The notes: generated by a model not told the origin, from the sequence alone. A DNA stretch of 64,000 bases from Rhodophyticola porphyridii (GCF_003688285.1 NZ_RCNT01000002.1:248001-312000); one strand, 5' to 3'; shown: positions 53,857 to 62,502, numbered from the stretch's first letter. Numbers and translations: made by a program.

Positions 53857-55051
53857 TTCTTCTTTGCCCGCCCTGCGTCTGAAACCCAAGGCCGATGCCC
53901 GCAGACTGCGCCACGGCGCGCCCTGGGTCTGGGCCGATGAACTGGTGCTGGACCGCCGATCCCGCGGCATTCCCGCCGGCGCGCTGGCGATCCTCGAAGA
54001 TGCGGATCGCCGGCCTGTCGGGGTGGGGGTCGCCACGGTCGAGGCGAAAATCGCCTTTCGGATGCTGGATCGCGACGCCACCGCCGTGATCGACGCGGAC
54101 TGGCTCCGCGCGCGGATCGCGGCCGCCCTCGATCTGCGGCAGAAGGTGTTCGACGCGCCCTATTATCGGTTGATCCATGCCGAGGGCGACGCTCTGCCCG
54201 GCCTGATCGTGGACCGCTTCGGCGAGACACTGGTGATCCAGCCCAATGCGATCTGGCTGGAGGAGCGGTTGGACATGTTGAGCGAAATCCTCGCCGATCT
54301 GACCGGGTGCACGGCCCTCATCAAGAACGGCAGCGGGCGCGCGCGCGCCGCCGAAGGGCTTGCCGAGGAAACTGTGGTTTTGCGGGGTGCCGCGCCCGAG
54401 GGGCCGATGCCGGTTCCGATGAACGGGGCGATCTACATGGCCGATGTTATGGCGGGCCAGAAAACCGGGCTGTTCTACGATCAGCGGTTCAATCACGGGG
54501 TCGCGGCGGGACTGGCGCGGGAGGCCCGCGTGCTGGATGTCTTTTCCCATGTCGGCGGTTTCGCACTGGCCTGTCTGGCGGGCGGCGCGACGGGCGCAAT
54601 GGCCGTCGACGCCTCGGAACCCGCGCTGGATCTGGCCCTTGCCGGGGCCCGCGCCATGGGGCGGGCAGCCGATCTCACCACGCGCAGGGGCGACGCATTC
54701 GCGGTCATGGAGGCGCTGGAGCAGGAGGGCGAGAGCTTCGATCTCGTGATCGCCGACCCGCCTGCCTTCGCGCCGTCGAAACCTGCGCTGGAAAAGGGCC
54801 TGCGCGCCTATGAACGTGTCGCCCGGCTGGCCGCGCCGCTGGTCGCACCGGGGGGCGTGCTGATCCTGTGTTCCTGCTCCCATGCCGCTGATCTTGGCAA
54901 GTTCCGCGCGGCGTGCCTGCGCGGGATCGGGCGGGCCGGGCGGGTGCCGAGGCTGATCCACACCGGATTTGCCGGGCCCGATCACCCGCAACATCCCGAT
55001 CTGACCGAAACCGGTTATCTGAAGGTACTGGCGTTCCGGCTGCTGCCATGA
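53843..55051 (+). CDS. Class I rRNA methyltransferase, RlmI-like (PUA + SAM domain)
   Basis: A 402-residue cytoplasmic 23S-rRNA-type cytosine-5 methyltransferase. The N-terminal PUA domain is LRLKPKADARRLRHGAPWVWADE. It is followed by DAPYYRLIHAEGDALPGLIVDRFG, GQKTGLFYDQRFNH and the SAM-binding VLDVFSHVGGFALACLAGG. The target motif VIADPPAFAPSKPALEKGL and the CSCSH cysteines after LVAPGGVLIL complete it. The ATG at 53843 lies in a hairpin loop; a TTG seven codons later is the only other close start. It overlaps the PIN gene by four bases. Confidence 0.9.
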   Translation: MIAPPSSLPALRLKPKADARRLRHGAPWVWADELVLDRRSRGIPAGALAILEDADRRPVGVGVATVEAKIAFRMLDRDATAVIDADWLRARIAAALDLRQKVFDAPYYRLIHAEGDALPGLIVDRFGETLVIQPNAIWLEERLDMLSEILADLTGCTALIKNGSGRARAAEGLAEETVVLRGAAPEGPMPVPMNGAIYMADVMAGQKTGLFYDQRFNHGVAAGLAREARVLDVFSHVGGFALACLAGGATGAMAVDASEPALDLALAGARAMGRAADLTTRRGDAFAVMEALEQEGESFDLVIADPPAFAPSKPALEKGLRAYERVARLAAPLVAPGGVLILCSCSHAADLGKFRAACLRGIGRAGRVPRLIHTGFAGPDHPQHPDLTETGYLKVLAFRLLP

Positions 55052-55590
55052 GGACCTGCCTGGATGCCTGCGTGCTCTACCCCACGGTTCTGCGGGAGAT
55101 CCTGATGGGCGTTGCAGGGACCGGGATGATCACACCGGTCTGGTCGGCGCGCATTCTTGAGGAATGGGCTCGCGCCGCGGCCCGCCGCGACCCGGCGGAC
55201 GAGGTGATTGCGCGGGGCGAAATTGCCCGTCTGCGCGCCCTCTGGCCCGACGCCGAAATCGCCCCCGATCCGGCGCTGGAGGCGCGCCTTTGGCTTCCCG
55301 ATGCCGCCGATGTGCATGTGCTGGCCACCGCGCTTTCGGGTCGGGCGGAGGCCATCGTCACGCTGAATCTGAAGGATTTCCCGGCCCGTGAACTGGAGGG
55401 GCCGGGGCTCAGCGTCCTGCATCCCGATGCGCTCCTGCGCGGGCTTTGGGCCGAGGCGCCCGAGGTGATCGAAGAGGTGGTGCGTCGGGTGTATCGGCAG
55501 GCCGAAACCTTGTCGGGTGAAGACCTTGATCTGCGCAAGCTGATGAAGCGCGCGCGCCTTCCCCGGCTGGGAAAGGCCCTTACCGTCTAG
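55048..55590 (+). CDS. PIN-domain protein
   Basis: A 180-residue protein with a PIN ribonuclease fold: RTCLDACVLYP with the first acidic ligand Asp6, EEWARAAARR, the central DAADVHVLATALSG and AIVTLNLKDFPARELEG. A C-terminal helical extension follows (EVIEEVVRRVYRQAE, DLRKLMKRARLPRLGKAL). Classical PIN toxins are near 130 residues and paired with an antitoxin; this one is longer and no antitoxin is adjacent. Instead the ATG overlaps the rRNA methyltransferase stop (ATGA), pointing to a housekeeping RNA role. Target RNA is unknown. Confidence 0.85.
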   Translation: MRTCLDACVLYPTVLREILMGVAGTGMITPVWSARILEEWARAAARRDPADEVIARGEIARLRALWPDAEIAPDPALEARLWLPDAADVHVLATALSGRAEAIVTLNLKDFPARELEGPGLSVLHPDALLRGLWAEAPEVIEEVVRRVYRQAETLSGEDLDLRKLMKRARLPRLGKALTV

Positions 55591-55606
55591 CGGCGCAGAC
55601 CGCCGC

Positions 55607-56305
55607 CTATTCCTGTGGCAACTCGCGGGCCCAGCGGGCCTCCAACGCCTCGATCGCGGCAATCCGGTCGTGGGTTTTCGGGTGACTCATCAACCAGGCG
55701 GGAATGCCGCGCCCGCCCATCCCGGTCAGCCCCTCAAGCTTGGTGAACAGGCTTTTCTGCGGTTCGGTTCCGATCCCGGATTTGACCAGCAGCGCCGAGG
55801 CATAGGCGTCCGCCTCGTATTCGTCCTGACGGCTCAGCCGCGCCATCAGAAGCGAGGCGAGCATATTCGCGATCCAGACACCGACGCCCGGGATGATCCG
55901 CCCCAGCACCGTGGCCAGTGCCACGCGCACCGCATTCTGTCCGGAAAAATCGATCATCCGGCGGCGCGCATGGCCAAGGGCGACGTGACCCAGTTCATGA
56001 GCGATGACGCTGGCCATCTCCTCGGCGCTGACCTCGCCCAGACGGTATTTGTTGAAAAATCCACGGGTCAGGAAAATGCGCCCGTCCGGCGCCGCCAGCC
56101 CGTTGACCGGATCGATCTCGTAGAGATTCACCTTGATCCGCTCCACGCCAAGCGCCTCGGCCATCCGGTCGGTCAACGCCTTCAGGCGCGGATCGGCCAG
56201 TTCGGTGGAGCGCTGATCCAGCTCCCGCCGGGTGCGCCAGGCGGAAAACTGATACATCACAAGGGCATAGATGATAGCCAGCAAGATGGGCGTAAACTTG
56301 AGCAT
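55607..56305 (-). CDS. M48-family membrane metalloprotease
   Basis: A 232-residue zinc protease related to HtpX/Oma1. One N-terminal helix (FTPILLAIIYALVMYQFSAW) anchors it. The active site is VIAHELGHVALGH (His103, Glu104, His107), and the third ligand Glu is in DEYEADAYAS. A second hydrophobic stretch (ALATVLGRIIPGVGVWIANMLASLLM) lies between. The C-terminus has SHPKTHDRIAAIEALEARW. The start at 56305 (MLKFTPILLA) is chosen by family length; upstream ATGs at 56353 and 56365 are alternatives. It is convergent with the PIN gene and divergent from the membrane protein/TetR pair. Confidence 0.88.
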   Translation of the reverse strand: MLKFTPILLAIIYALVMYQFSAWRTRRELDQRSTELADPRLKALTDRMAEALGVERIKVNLYEIDPVNGLAAPDGRIFLTRGFFNKYRLGEVSAEEMASVIAHELGHVALGHARRRMIDFSGQNAVRVALATVLGRIIPGVGVWIANMLASLLMARLSRQDEYEADAYASALLVKSGIGTEPQKSLFTKLEGLTGMGGRGIPAWLMSHPKTHDRIAAIEALEARWARELPQE

Positions 56306-56357
56306 AGGCAGGATATGGGGCACTGGCAGGCGGGCGGCAATAGGGACTTGCATGAAC

Positions 56358-56373
56358 CATACCATCTGGTATG
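56358..56373. promoter_or_regulatory. Perfect palindrome, likely TetR operator
   Basis: CATACCA-TC-TGGTATG: seven-base arms, two-base spacer, 29 bases upstream of the membrane protein gene at 56402 that is coupled to the TetR gene at 56776. The form is typical of TetR-family operators. It also lies 53 bases from the divergent M48 protease start, so the protease could be co-regulated. Confidence 0.7.
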
Positions 56374-56401
56374 TAAATTTGAACAACATTGAGTCGGTCC
56401 G

Positions 56402-56779
56402 ATGATCTCCACACCTTTTCTTGCCGCTTCCGCGCTCTCGGGTCTTTGGGCCGGCATTCATCTGTTCGTCGGCGGCAGCCAGGTGGCGGCACCGCTCAGG
56501 GCAAGCCGGGATCTGCCCGATCTGGCGCGCGACACGGCCTATCTGTGCTGGCATCTGGTTTCGGTCACGCTGTTGGCGATGGCGGGGCTGTTTCTGGCCG
56601 CGGGTCTTGGCGCGGGCGGCGCGACCGGGCTTGCCATGGCGGGCGTTGCCCTTGCGGTGGGGTTCGCGGCGCTTGGTCTGATCCTGCCGCTTGTGATCGG
56701 GGCGGGCTATGGGCAATTGCCCCAGGGCTGGCTCTTTCTGCCGGTGATCGGCCTTGGTCTCTGGGGGCTGGCCGCATGA
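56402..56779 (+). CDS. Four-helix membrane protein coupled to a TetR regulator
   Basis: A 125-residue inner-membrane protein with about four helices (FLAASALSGLWAGIHLFVGG; YLCWHLVSVTLLAMAGLFLA; GLAMAGVALAVGFAALGLI; GWLFLPVIGLGLWGLAA). The conserved-looking HLFVGG and CWHLVSVTL positions His residues in the membrane. No transporter family is recognised. The stop overlaps the TetR ATG by four bases, so it is the probable regulated target, with the palindrome at 56358 as operator. Confidence 0.8.
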   Translation: MISTPFLAASALSGLWAGIHLFVGGSQVAAPLRASRDLPDLARDTAYLCWHLVSVTLLAMAGLFLAAGLGAGGATGLAMAGVALAVGFAALGLILPLVIGAGYGQLPQGWLFLPVIGLGLWGLAA

Positions 56780-57378
56780 CCGCCCCGCGCAAGAGATTTG
56801 ATCGCGATGATTGGTTGACCCTTGGCCTTGATCTGTTGAGCGCCGAAGGGCCCGATGCGCTGCGTATCGACAAGGTCTGTGCCGAGGCCGGACTGACCAA
56901 GGGATCGTTCTACCATCATTTCGCCGATCAGGCGACGTTTCTGGAGGCGCTGGTGGATCACTGGCGCGCGGTCCAGACGGACAACCCGATTGCCGATTTC
57001 GATCTGGAGCAGTTCGATGCGGAGGCGTTCGAGCGGATCGTGCAGGAGATGATCGCGCTTGACATGCACCTGGAACTTAACATCCGGAAGCTTGCCGCCC
57101 GGGACCCGGCCCTGGCCGCAAAGGTGGCGGCGACGGATGCGGCTCGGCTGAGCTTCACTGCGCGGATATACGAGATGCGCTTTGGTGTCGATCCGGCGAT
57201 GGCGCAGGATATCGCGCTGCTCGATTACGGGGCCTTCAGCGGGATCGTGATGCTGAGGCCTGATATCTCGCTGGAAGACCGCATCCGGCTTTACACCATT
57301 TTTGATGACATGCTTAAGGCCCGGTTTGCCGAGCCCGAATTTCGACGGAAAATTGCTCCCCGCCCGTGTAGCCCGTGA
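56776..57378 (+). CDS. TetR-family transcriptional regulator
   Basis: A 200-residue TetR repressor. The N-terminal HTH is WLTLGLDLLSAEGPDALRIDKVCAEAGLTKGSFYHHFADQ..., with the usual KGSFYHHF recognition-helix end. The C-terminal ligand domain is helical and unassignable. It is co-translated with the preceding membrane protein (ATGA overlap). Autoregulation through the perfect palindrome at 56358-56373 is likely. Confidence 0.9.
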   Translation: MTAPRKRFDRDDWLTLGLDLLSAEGPDALRIDKVCAEAGLTKGSFYHHFADQATFLEALVDHWRAVQTDNPIADFDLEQFDAEAFERIVQEMIALDMHLELNIRKLAARDPALAAKVAATDAARLSFTARIYEMRFGVDPAMAQDIALLDYGAFSGIVMLRPDISLEDRIRLYTIFDDMLKARFAEPEFRRKIAPRPCSP

Positions 57379-57430
57379 AGACCTTTCGCGTGCTGATGGC
57401 AATGGATTGAGATGCGAAGAGGAGACCGAG

Positions 57431-58096
57431 ATGACCAACGCGATCATCACCCTTTGGCGGCGCGGGTTCCTGCGGGCGCTGAACCGTGGCGGAGACGTGC
57501 AGATCGACGATCAGGCGCTCAGGATCCGCGCGGCGCAGCTTGCCGCGCGCCGCGGTTTCTCCGGCGGTGGCGCCCAGACCGCCTTCAACGAGGCGCTGGC
57601 CACCGGGCTTCATGCCGCGGCGGAGTTGCTGGAGGAAGCCGGGCTGGACCGGCGGGCCGCCCGCGACCGGGCCGGGGCCGCCTTTCTGCAAAGCGGGAAG
57701 GGGCTGGCGCACTGGCTGACACGGGCCTGGCTCTGGACCGCGTCTGACCCCGTGGGCCAGGCGCAGGACGGTGACAGGCTGAGCGCGCGCGCAAGGCTGA
57801 TCTGGGGCGCAGGCATGCGGTTTCACCAGGAAAACGGGCCTGATCACGCCACGCTCAAGGTCACGGAATGCGCCTTTGCGGATTACTTCTGGGATGCCGG
57901 GCGCAGCGATCTGACCCCGATCTTGTGCGCCTGGGATGCGCAATGGATAGAGATCGTGAACGCCTCCGACCGCCCGGTCTCAGTCAGCCGCTCGGGCACC
58001 CTGGCCCAGGGCTGCGACGTCTGCGATTTCTGCCTGCGCCGGGTCCCGGCGGAGCAGATGGCGCTGCCCGCCTGGCATCCTCATTCCGCGCGCTAG
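57431..58096 (+). CDS. L-2-amino-thiazoline-4-carboxylate hydrolase-like protein
   Basis: A 221-residue protein resembling the ATC-hydrolase family. That activity opens L-2-amino-delta2-thiazoline-4-carboxylate to N-carbamoyl-cysteine in Pseudomonas cysteine synthesis. The relevant segment is HATLKVTECAFADYFWDAGRSDLTPILCAWDAQWI, with two cysteines and an acidic residue in the family pattern. The C-terminus has CDVCDFCLRR. The N-terminal helical half has no obvious motif. GAAGAGGAG upstream supports the ATG at 57431. Many family members have no tested substrate, so the activity is uncertain. Confidence 0.7.
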   Translation: MTNAIITLWRRGFLRALNRGGDVQIDDQALRIRAAQLAARRGFSGGGAQTAFNEALATGLHAAAELLEEAGLDRRAARDRAGAAFLQSGKGLAHWLTRAWLWTASDPVGQAQDGDRLSARARLIWGAGMRFHQENGPDHATLKVTECAFADYFWDAGRSDLTPILCAWDAQWIEIVNASDRPVSVSRSGTLAQGCDVCDFCLRRVPAEQMALPAWHPHSAR

Positions 58097-58196
58097 GCAT
58101 TTCGGGGCCGTCGGGCGCGGCTTGCAACGCCTGCGGACCGCGCGCGGCACAGGCCCATCCGGACGTGCCCGATGGCGGGCCGGGCGCCACGCGGTC

Positions 58197-59381
58197 CTAG
58201 CGGCTGAGTTCCCGCATGCCCCGGTCCAGCCCTTCCAGTGTCATCGGCACCATGCGACCCTGAAAGATCTCCGCGATCATCTGCGTCGACTGGGTGTAGC
58301 GCCAGTGCCGCTCCGGCGTGGGATTGATCCACAGGAAATCGGGCCACTGGGCGCAGGCGCGTTCCAGCCAGACCTGACCGGCCTCTGCATTCCAATGCTC
58401 ATTCGCGCCGCCCGCAAAGGCGATCTCATAGGGGCTCATCGCGGCATCGCCGACGAAAATGCATTTGTAATCGGACCCGTAGGTGTTGAGCACGTCCCAG
58501 GTTGGCGTCTGATCGGTCCACCGCCTGCGATTGTCGCGCCAGACGCCCTCGTACAGGCAATTGTGAAAGTAATAGTGTTCCAGATGCTTGAATTCCGATT
58601 TCGCGGCGGAAAACAGCTCTTCGACAACCTGCACATGGTCATCCATCGATCCGCCGATATCGAGAAACAGCAGCACCTTCACCGCATTGCGGCGTTCGGG
58701 CCGGGTTTTGACGTCCAGATAGCCATGCTCGGCGGTGGCGCGGATCGTCCCGTCGAGATCAAGCTCCTCCGCCGCGCCGGTGCGGGCCCATTGGCGCAGC
58801 CGCTTGAGGGCGACCTTGATGTTGCGCGTGCCCAGTTCCACATCGCCATCGAGGTTTCTGAACTCGCGCTTGTCCCAGACCTTGACCGCGCGGCGGTGGC
58901 GGGAGCGGTCCTGCCCGATCCGCACCCCCTCGGGGTTGTAGCCATAGGCCCCGAAAGGGGAGGTGCCCGCGGTTCCGATCCATTTGTTGCCGCCCTGATG
59001 GCGGCCCTGCTGTTCCTTCAGCCGCTCGCGGAGCGTTTCCATGAGCTTGTCGAACCCGCCAAGCGCCTCGATCTCGGCGCGCTCCTGCTCGCTCAGGTGC
59101 TTCTCCGCCAGCTTCTCCAGCCATTCGGGCGGGATCTCGGCGGCCTCCAGTACCTGCTCCGGGGTGATTTGCTCCAACCCGCCAAACGCATGGGCAAACG
59201 CGCGGTCGAACCGGTCCAGATGGCGTTCATCCTTCACCATCGCGGTGCGAGCAAGGTAGTAGAACCCATCCACGTCATAGGTCACCAGACCGGCGGAAAC
59301 CCCTTCGAGAAAGCCGAGATATTCCCGCAATGACACAGGTATGCGGGCCATGCGCAGGGTTTCGAAGAACGGCAGGAACAT
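58197..59381 (-). CDS. VWA-domain protein (CoxE-like)
   Basis: A 394-residue protein of the CoxE/VWA group that partners with MoxR AAA+ ATPases. The N-terminal half is helical and basic (FFETLRMARIPVSLREYLGFLEG, GTAGTSPFGAYGYNPEGVRIG). The C-terminal von Willebrand A domain has the MIDAS motif VLLFLDIGGSMDDH, CIFVGDAAMSPYEIAFAGG and WINPTPERHWRYTQSTQMIAEI. A MoxR gene lies at 61663 on the same strand, three genes upstream, so the pair probably works as a metal-centre or complex-assembly chaperone. Confidence 0.88.
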   Translation of the reverse strand: MFLPFFETLRMARIPVSLREYLGFLEGVSAGLVTYDVDGFYYLARTAMVKDERHLDRFDRAFAHAFGGLEQITPEQVLEAAEIPPEWLEKLAEKHLSEQERAEIEALGGFDKLMETLRERLKEQQGRHQGGNKWIGTAGTSPFGAYGYNPEGVRIGQDRSRHRRAVKVWDKREFRNLDGDVELGTRNIKVALKRLRQWARTGAAEELDLDGTIRATAEHGYLDVKTRPERRNAVKVLLFLDIGGSMDDHVQVVEELFSAAKSEFKHLEHYYFHNCLYEGVWRDNRRRWTDQTPTWDVLNTYGSDYKCIFVGDAAMSPYEIAFAGGANEHWNAEAGQVWLERACAQWPDFLWINPTPERHWRYTQSTQMIAEIFQGRMVPMTLEGLDRGMRELSR

Positions 59382-59394
59382 GAGGCGCAGCCTC

Positions 59395-59559
59395 TCATGC
59401 CGGTGCGGGGATCACAAGCATGGCGAAGGCGCCGACGACAAAGCCGATCAGCCCGAAAATCGTGGCGTAGTGCAACAGATCGAGCGCGCTGCCGCCACGT
59501 TTATAGGCGGTCCAGAGCCCCAGAAGAATGCCCAGACCAAACCCGACCAGATTCAGCAT
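59395..59559 (-). CDS. Short two-helix membrane protein
   Basis: A 54-residue protein starting MLNLVGFGLGILLGLWTAYK, with a second helix FGLIGFVVGAFAMLVIPAP. AGGGGG lies just before the ATG at 59559. It sits between the DUF2927 lipoprotein and VWA genes on the same strand, 23 and 13 bases from them, so it is likely part of the same transcript. No function is known. Confidence 0.65.
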   Translation of the reverse strand: MLNLVGFGLGILLGLWTAYKRGGSALDLLHYATIFGLIGFVVGAFAMLVIPAPA

Positions 59560-59582
59560 TTTGCCCCCTATCGCAATGTCGT

Positions 59583-60953
59583 TCAGGTCCGGGGCACCAG
59601 CCCCGCGATCTCGTTCAACCGGGCCTCCACGGCATCGGTCCGGCCGAAGCCATAGCGGCCCCATCCGAGACTGTCGAGCCTGACCGCGCGCGCCTCTGAC
59701 GGGCGACCTGTCAGATCCAGCGCCTCTGCCCGGATCATCAGAAGCGTCGCCAGAAGGCTGGCGTTTTCGGCCTGCGTGGCGGCGGGCAGGGCCGCGCCGG
59801 TCAGTTCAAGCGCCCGCTCCGCCTGCCCCGAGGACAGCGCGAAGGCGGCCAACTGCATGTTCACATGGGCCATGTGAATGCCGCCCGGCGCGATCTGCCG
59901 GTAGATCTGCCCGGCGGCCAGAAAGGACGCAAGCGACAGATCCTGATCCCGCGTGAGGCTCAACCGGCCAAGCGCGAAATAGGAGAAGGCAAGCCGGTTG
60001 TCCTGCCACCCCTGCGACCGGGCGATCGCCACTGCCTGCCGGGCGGCGGCGATGCGGCGCGGGTCGTTGGTGCTGCCGCGCCCAAGCGCGGTTTCGATGG
60101 CGTCGATCCAGGCCCGTGGGCTGGCCCCCGACGGGCCGAGGCCACCGCCATTGCCCTGAGGGTTCAGCCGGGCAAGGATGCCGGGCAGGGCCGCGGCCGC
60201 CTCGGCCCTTGTCATGCCCGATCTCAGGGCGGGGTCGTTGTAGGCCCGCAGGACAAGCATATCGAACCCGGTCAGCACGGCGTTGAAATTGTCGTCGTTG
60301 AAGACGCTGTCGGACAGGCGATAGAGATCGTTGAGCGGCCCGATGGCCTGACTCACCTCCTCGTGCAGGCAGTCGCGGATCTCCTGGGGCGGTACGTCGG
60401 ACGGGATGAACACCGCGATCTGCTGTCGGGTTTCCAGCGTGGTCCAGTCCAGATCACGGCCATTGCGCATGCGCCGGAAGTCGTTCCAGCTTGATACGCG
60501 GGGCACGACGAAGCAGGCGGCTTGCGGCACCACGCGCTGCATCCGGCTGCGCGGCAGGGTTTCGATGACGATCGAGGCCGGGCCGCTGTCACGCGATACC
60601 CGCGAGATGTCGATCCGCGCCTCGCGGCGGAGCCGGGCCAGCAGCCGGTCCAGATCCGCGGAGAGAGAGGCCGGCGCGCCCGGGACCACGGCCACCGTGA
60701 TCGGCCCCTCGAACCGGCTGAGCCGGGTGATTTCGCGCCCGCTTTCCATCTGAAAGCTGAGATCGAGGATGTCGCGTGCAATCGCCGCGTTGGACCGCTC
60801 CGGCGCGGGGGCGCTACGCAGGGCAAACTGCGCCATCGGCGGCAATGTGGCGGGCAGCGCGGCATCGCGACGTTCGGGAATTTCCATCCGCGGTAGGGCG
60901 GTGCAGGCGGACAGGGCCATGAGGCCGGCAAGCAACGTAAGGCGCAGCACCAT
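59583..60953 (-). CDS. DUF2927 lipoprotein
   Basis: A 456-residue predicted lipoprotein (LTLLAGLMALSACTALPR; lipidated Cys near residue 17). The DUF2927 part includes CFVVPRVSSWNDFRRMRNG, DCLHEEVSQAIGPLNDLYRL, SDSVFNDDNFNAVLTGFDML and MTRAEAAAALPGILARLNP. The C-terminal third is helical and TPR-like (AFSYFALGRLSLTRDQDLSLASF, AERALELTGAALPAA). The HEEVSQ segment recalls metalloprotease-like motifs, but no full HExxH is present. The ATG overlaps the stop of the upstream acetyltransferase. Confidence 0.85.
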   Translation of the reverse strand: MVLRLTLLAGLMALSACTALPRMEIPERRDAALPATLPPMAQFALRSAPAPERSNAAIARDILDLSFQMESGREITRLSRFEGPITVAVVPGAPASLSADLDRLLARLRREARIDISRVSRDSGPASIVIETLPRSRMQRVVPQAACFVVPRVSSWNDFRRMRNGRDLDWTTLETRQQIAVFIPSDVPPQEIRDCLHEEVSQAIGPLNDLYRLSDSVFNDDNFNAVLTGFDMLVLRAYNDPALRSGMTRAEAAAALPGILARLNPQGNGGGLGPSGASPRAWIDAIETALGRGSTNDPRRIAAARQAVAIARSQGWQDNRLAFSYFALGRLSLTRDQDLSLASFLAAGQIYRQIAPGGIHMAHVNMQLAAFALSSGQAERALELTGAALPAATQAENASLLATLLMIRAEALDLTGRPSEARAVRLDSLGWGRYGFGRTDAVEARLNEIAGLVPRT

Positions 60954-61402
60954 CAACTCCGGCTATACTTCATGAAATCGGTGGCTATGGCGACGCGGTC
61001 ATAAAGGGCGCGCGCCGCGGTATTGTCGGTTTGGGTCAGCCAGTAGACCGCGCCCCGCCCGGCGACATCGGCGTCGGCGTAGACCGTTTCGATCAGGGCG
61101 CGCGCTACGCCCTTGCCCCGGGCGGCGGGCGTCGTGAAAAGATCCTGCAGATAGGTCACCGGCGCCACCTTCCAGCCATGGGCGTGAACGATCACATGGA
61201 CAAGGCCGACCGCGTCACCGCCCTGCCATGCAATCCAGCCAAGCATATCGTTCCGGGCCGGATCGGTATAGCGCGCAAATGTCAGCTCGTAGATCTCGTC
61301 GGGCAGGTCGGTTTCATAGAAGGCGAGGTAGTCGCGCCAGAGCGAGCGCCAGGCGGACCTGTCGCCGGGTGCGAGCGGGCGGATGGAAATCTCAGATGTC
61401 AC
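60953..61402 (-). CDS. GNAT-family N-acetyltransferase
   Basis: A 149-residue acetyltransferase: ISIRPLAPGDRSAWRSLWRDYLAFYE, GWIAWQGGDAVGLVHVIVH, TYLQDLFTTPAARGKGVARALIETV (acetyl-CoA loop RGKGVA) and YWLTQTDNTAARALYDRVA. The start is GTG at 61402, supported by AGGAG six bases upstream; the frame stays open to 61465. It overlaps the DUF2927 start. The substrate is unknown. Confidence 0.88.
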   Translation of the reverse strand: MTSEISIRPLAPGDRSAWRSLWRDYLAFYETDLPDEIYELTFARYTDPARNDMLGWIAWQGGDAVGLVHVIVHAHGWKVAPVTYLQDLFTTPAARGKGVARALIETVYADADVAGRGAVYWLTQTDNTAARALYDRVAIATDFMKYSRS

Positions 61403-61662
61403 TGGAACTCCTGCCTTGTCCAGTCCGGTATTGGCACTCGTCGCTAGGGAGAAAATGTGGCACAAATTTGATCCTTTGCCAAAAACCAGTTTGTTTTCAG
61501 GCGGTCAGTATCTTTTCTGGCGCGGTCGACGGAGGGGTAGAGATCGACGTCGCATCGGCTGTTGACATCGCACACGTCGTATAGCGTGGCGATCATGACT
61601 GGCATGATGCCTGTCGCCCACGCCGTGCCCGGTCGGGATCGGGTCGGCCAGGGTCTGCAGCA

Positions 61663-62502
61663 CTATCGCTGTCCGCGCGCCATGAAGGCCAGCCGCTCGA
61701 ACAGCGCCACATCCTGTTCGTTCTTCAACAGCGCGCCGTGCAGTTTCGGCAGCGCGCTGGCCCCGTCCCGGCGCAGATCCTCCGGCGAGAGGTCTTCGGC
61801 CAGAAGCAGCTTCAGCCAATCCAGAACCTCGGAAGTGGAGGGTTTCTTCTTCAGCCCCTGCTGATCGCGGATCTCGTAGAATTGGGTCAGCGCGGTGGTC
61901 AGAAGCGCCTGTTTGATGCCGGGATGGTGCACCTCGACGATCCGTTTCATCACCTCCATCTCCGGAAAGCGGATGTAGTGGAAGAAACAGCGGCGCAGAA
62001 ACGCATCCGGCAGTTCCTTTTCGTTGTTCGACGTGATGATCACGATGGGCCGGTGGCGGGCCTCGATCGTTTCGCCGGTCTCGTAGACGAAGAATTCCAT
62101 CCGGTCGAGTTCCTGCAACAGGTCATTGGGAAACTCGATATCGGCCTTGTCGATCTCATCGATCAGCAGCACAACCCGCTCCTCTGCCTCGAAGGCCTGC
62201 CAGAGCTTGCCGCGTTTGATGTAATTGGCCACATCGTTCACGCGCTCGTCGCCCAACTGGCTGTCGCGCAGTCGGCTGACCGCGTCGTATTCATAAAGGC
62301 CCTGCTGCGCGCGGGTGGTCGATTTGATGTGCCATTCGATGATCGGCAGACCAAGCGCGCCGGCCACCTGACGGGCCAGTTCGGTCTTGCCCGTGCCGGG
62401 TTCGCCCTTGACCAGAAGGGGCCGTTCCAATGTCACGGCGGCGTTGACGGCGACCGTCAGATCCTCGGTTGCCACATAATCGTCCGTGCCGCTGAATCTC
62501 AT
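61663..62502 (-). CDS. MoxR-family AAA+ ATPase
   Basis: A 279-residue AAA+ ATPase of the MoxR type. Walker A is VKGEPGTGKTELARQ (about 31-45), Walker B VVLLIDEIDKADIEFPNDLLQELDRM, sensor 1 PIVIITSNNEKELPDAFLRRC, and a C-terminal lid. AAGGGGG supports the ATG at 62502. MoxR proteins work with VWA partners such as the CoxE-like protein at 58197. About 260 bases without a recognisable gene separate it from the acetyltransferase downstream. Confidence 0.9.
   Translation of the reverse strand: MRFSGTDDYVATEDLTVAVNAAVTLERPLLVKGEPGTGKTELARQVAGALGLPIIEWHIKSTTRAQQGLYEYDAVSRLRDSQLGDERVNDVANYIKRGKLWQAFEAEERVVLLIDEIDKADIEFPNDLLQELDRMEFFVYETGETIEARHRPIVIITSNNEKELPDAFLRRCFFHYIRFPEMEVMKRIVEVHHPGIKQALLTTALTQFYEIRDQQGLKKKPSTSEVLDWLKLLLAEDLSPEDLRRDGASALPKLHGALLKNEQDVALFERLAFMARGQR

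Noticed and set aside
61403-61662. Possible gene remnant between the GNAT and MoxR genes
   Set aside because: Short frames on both strands carry no motif, and the stretch contains no repeat or IS end that I can recognise.
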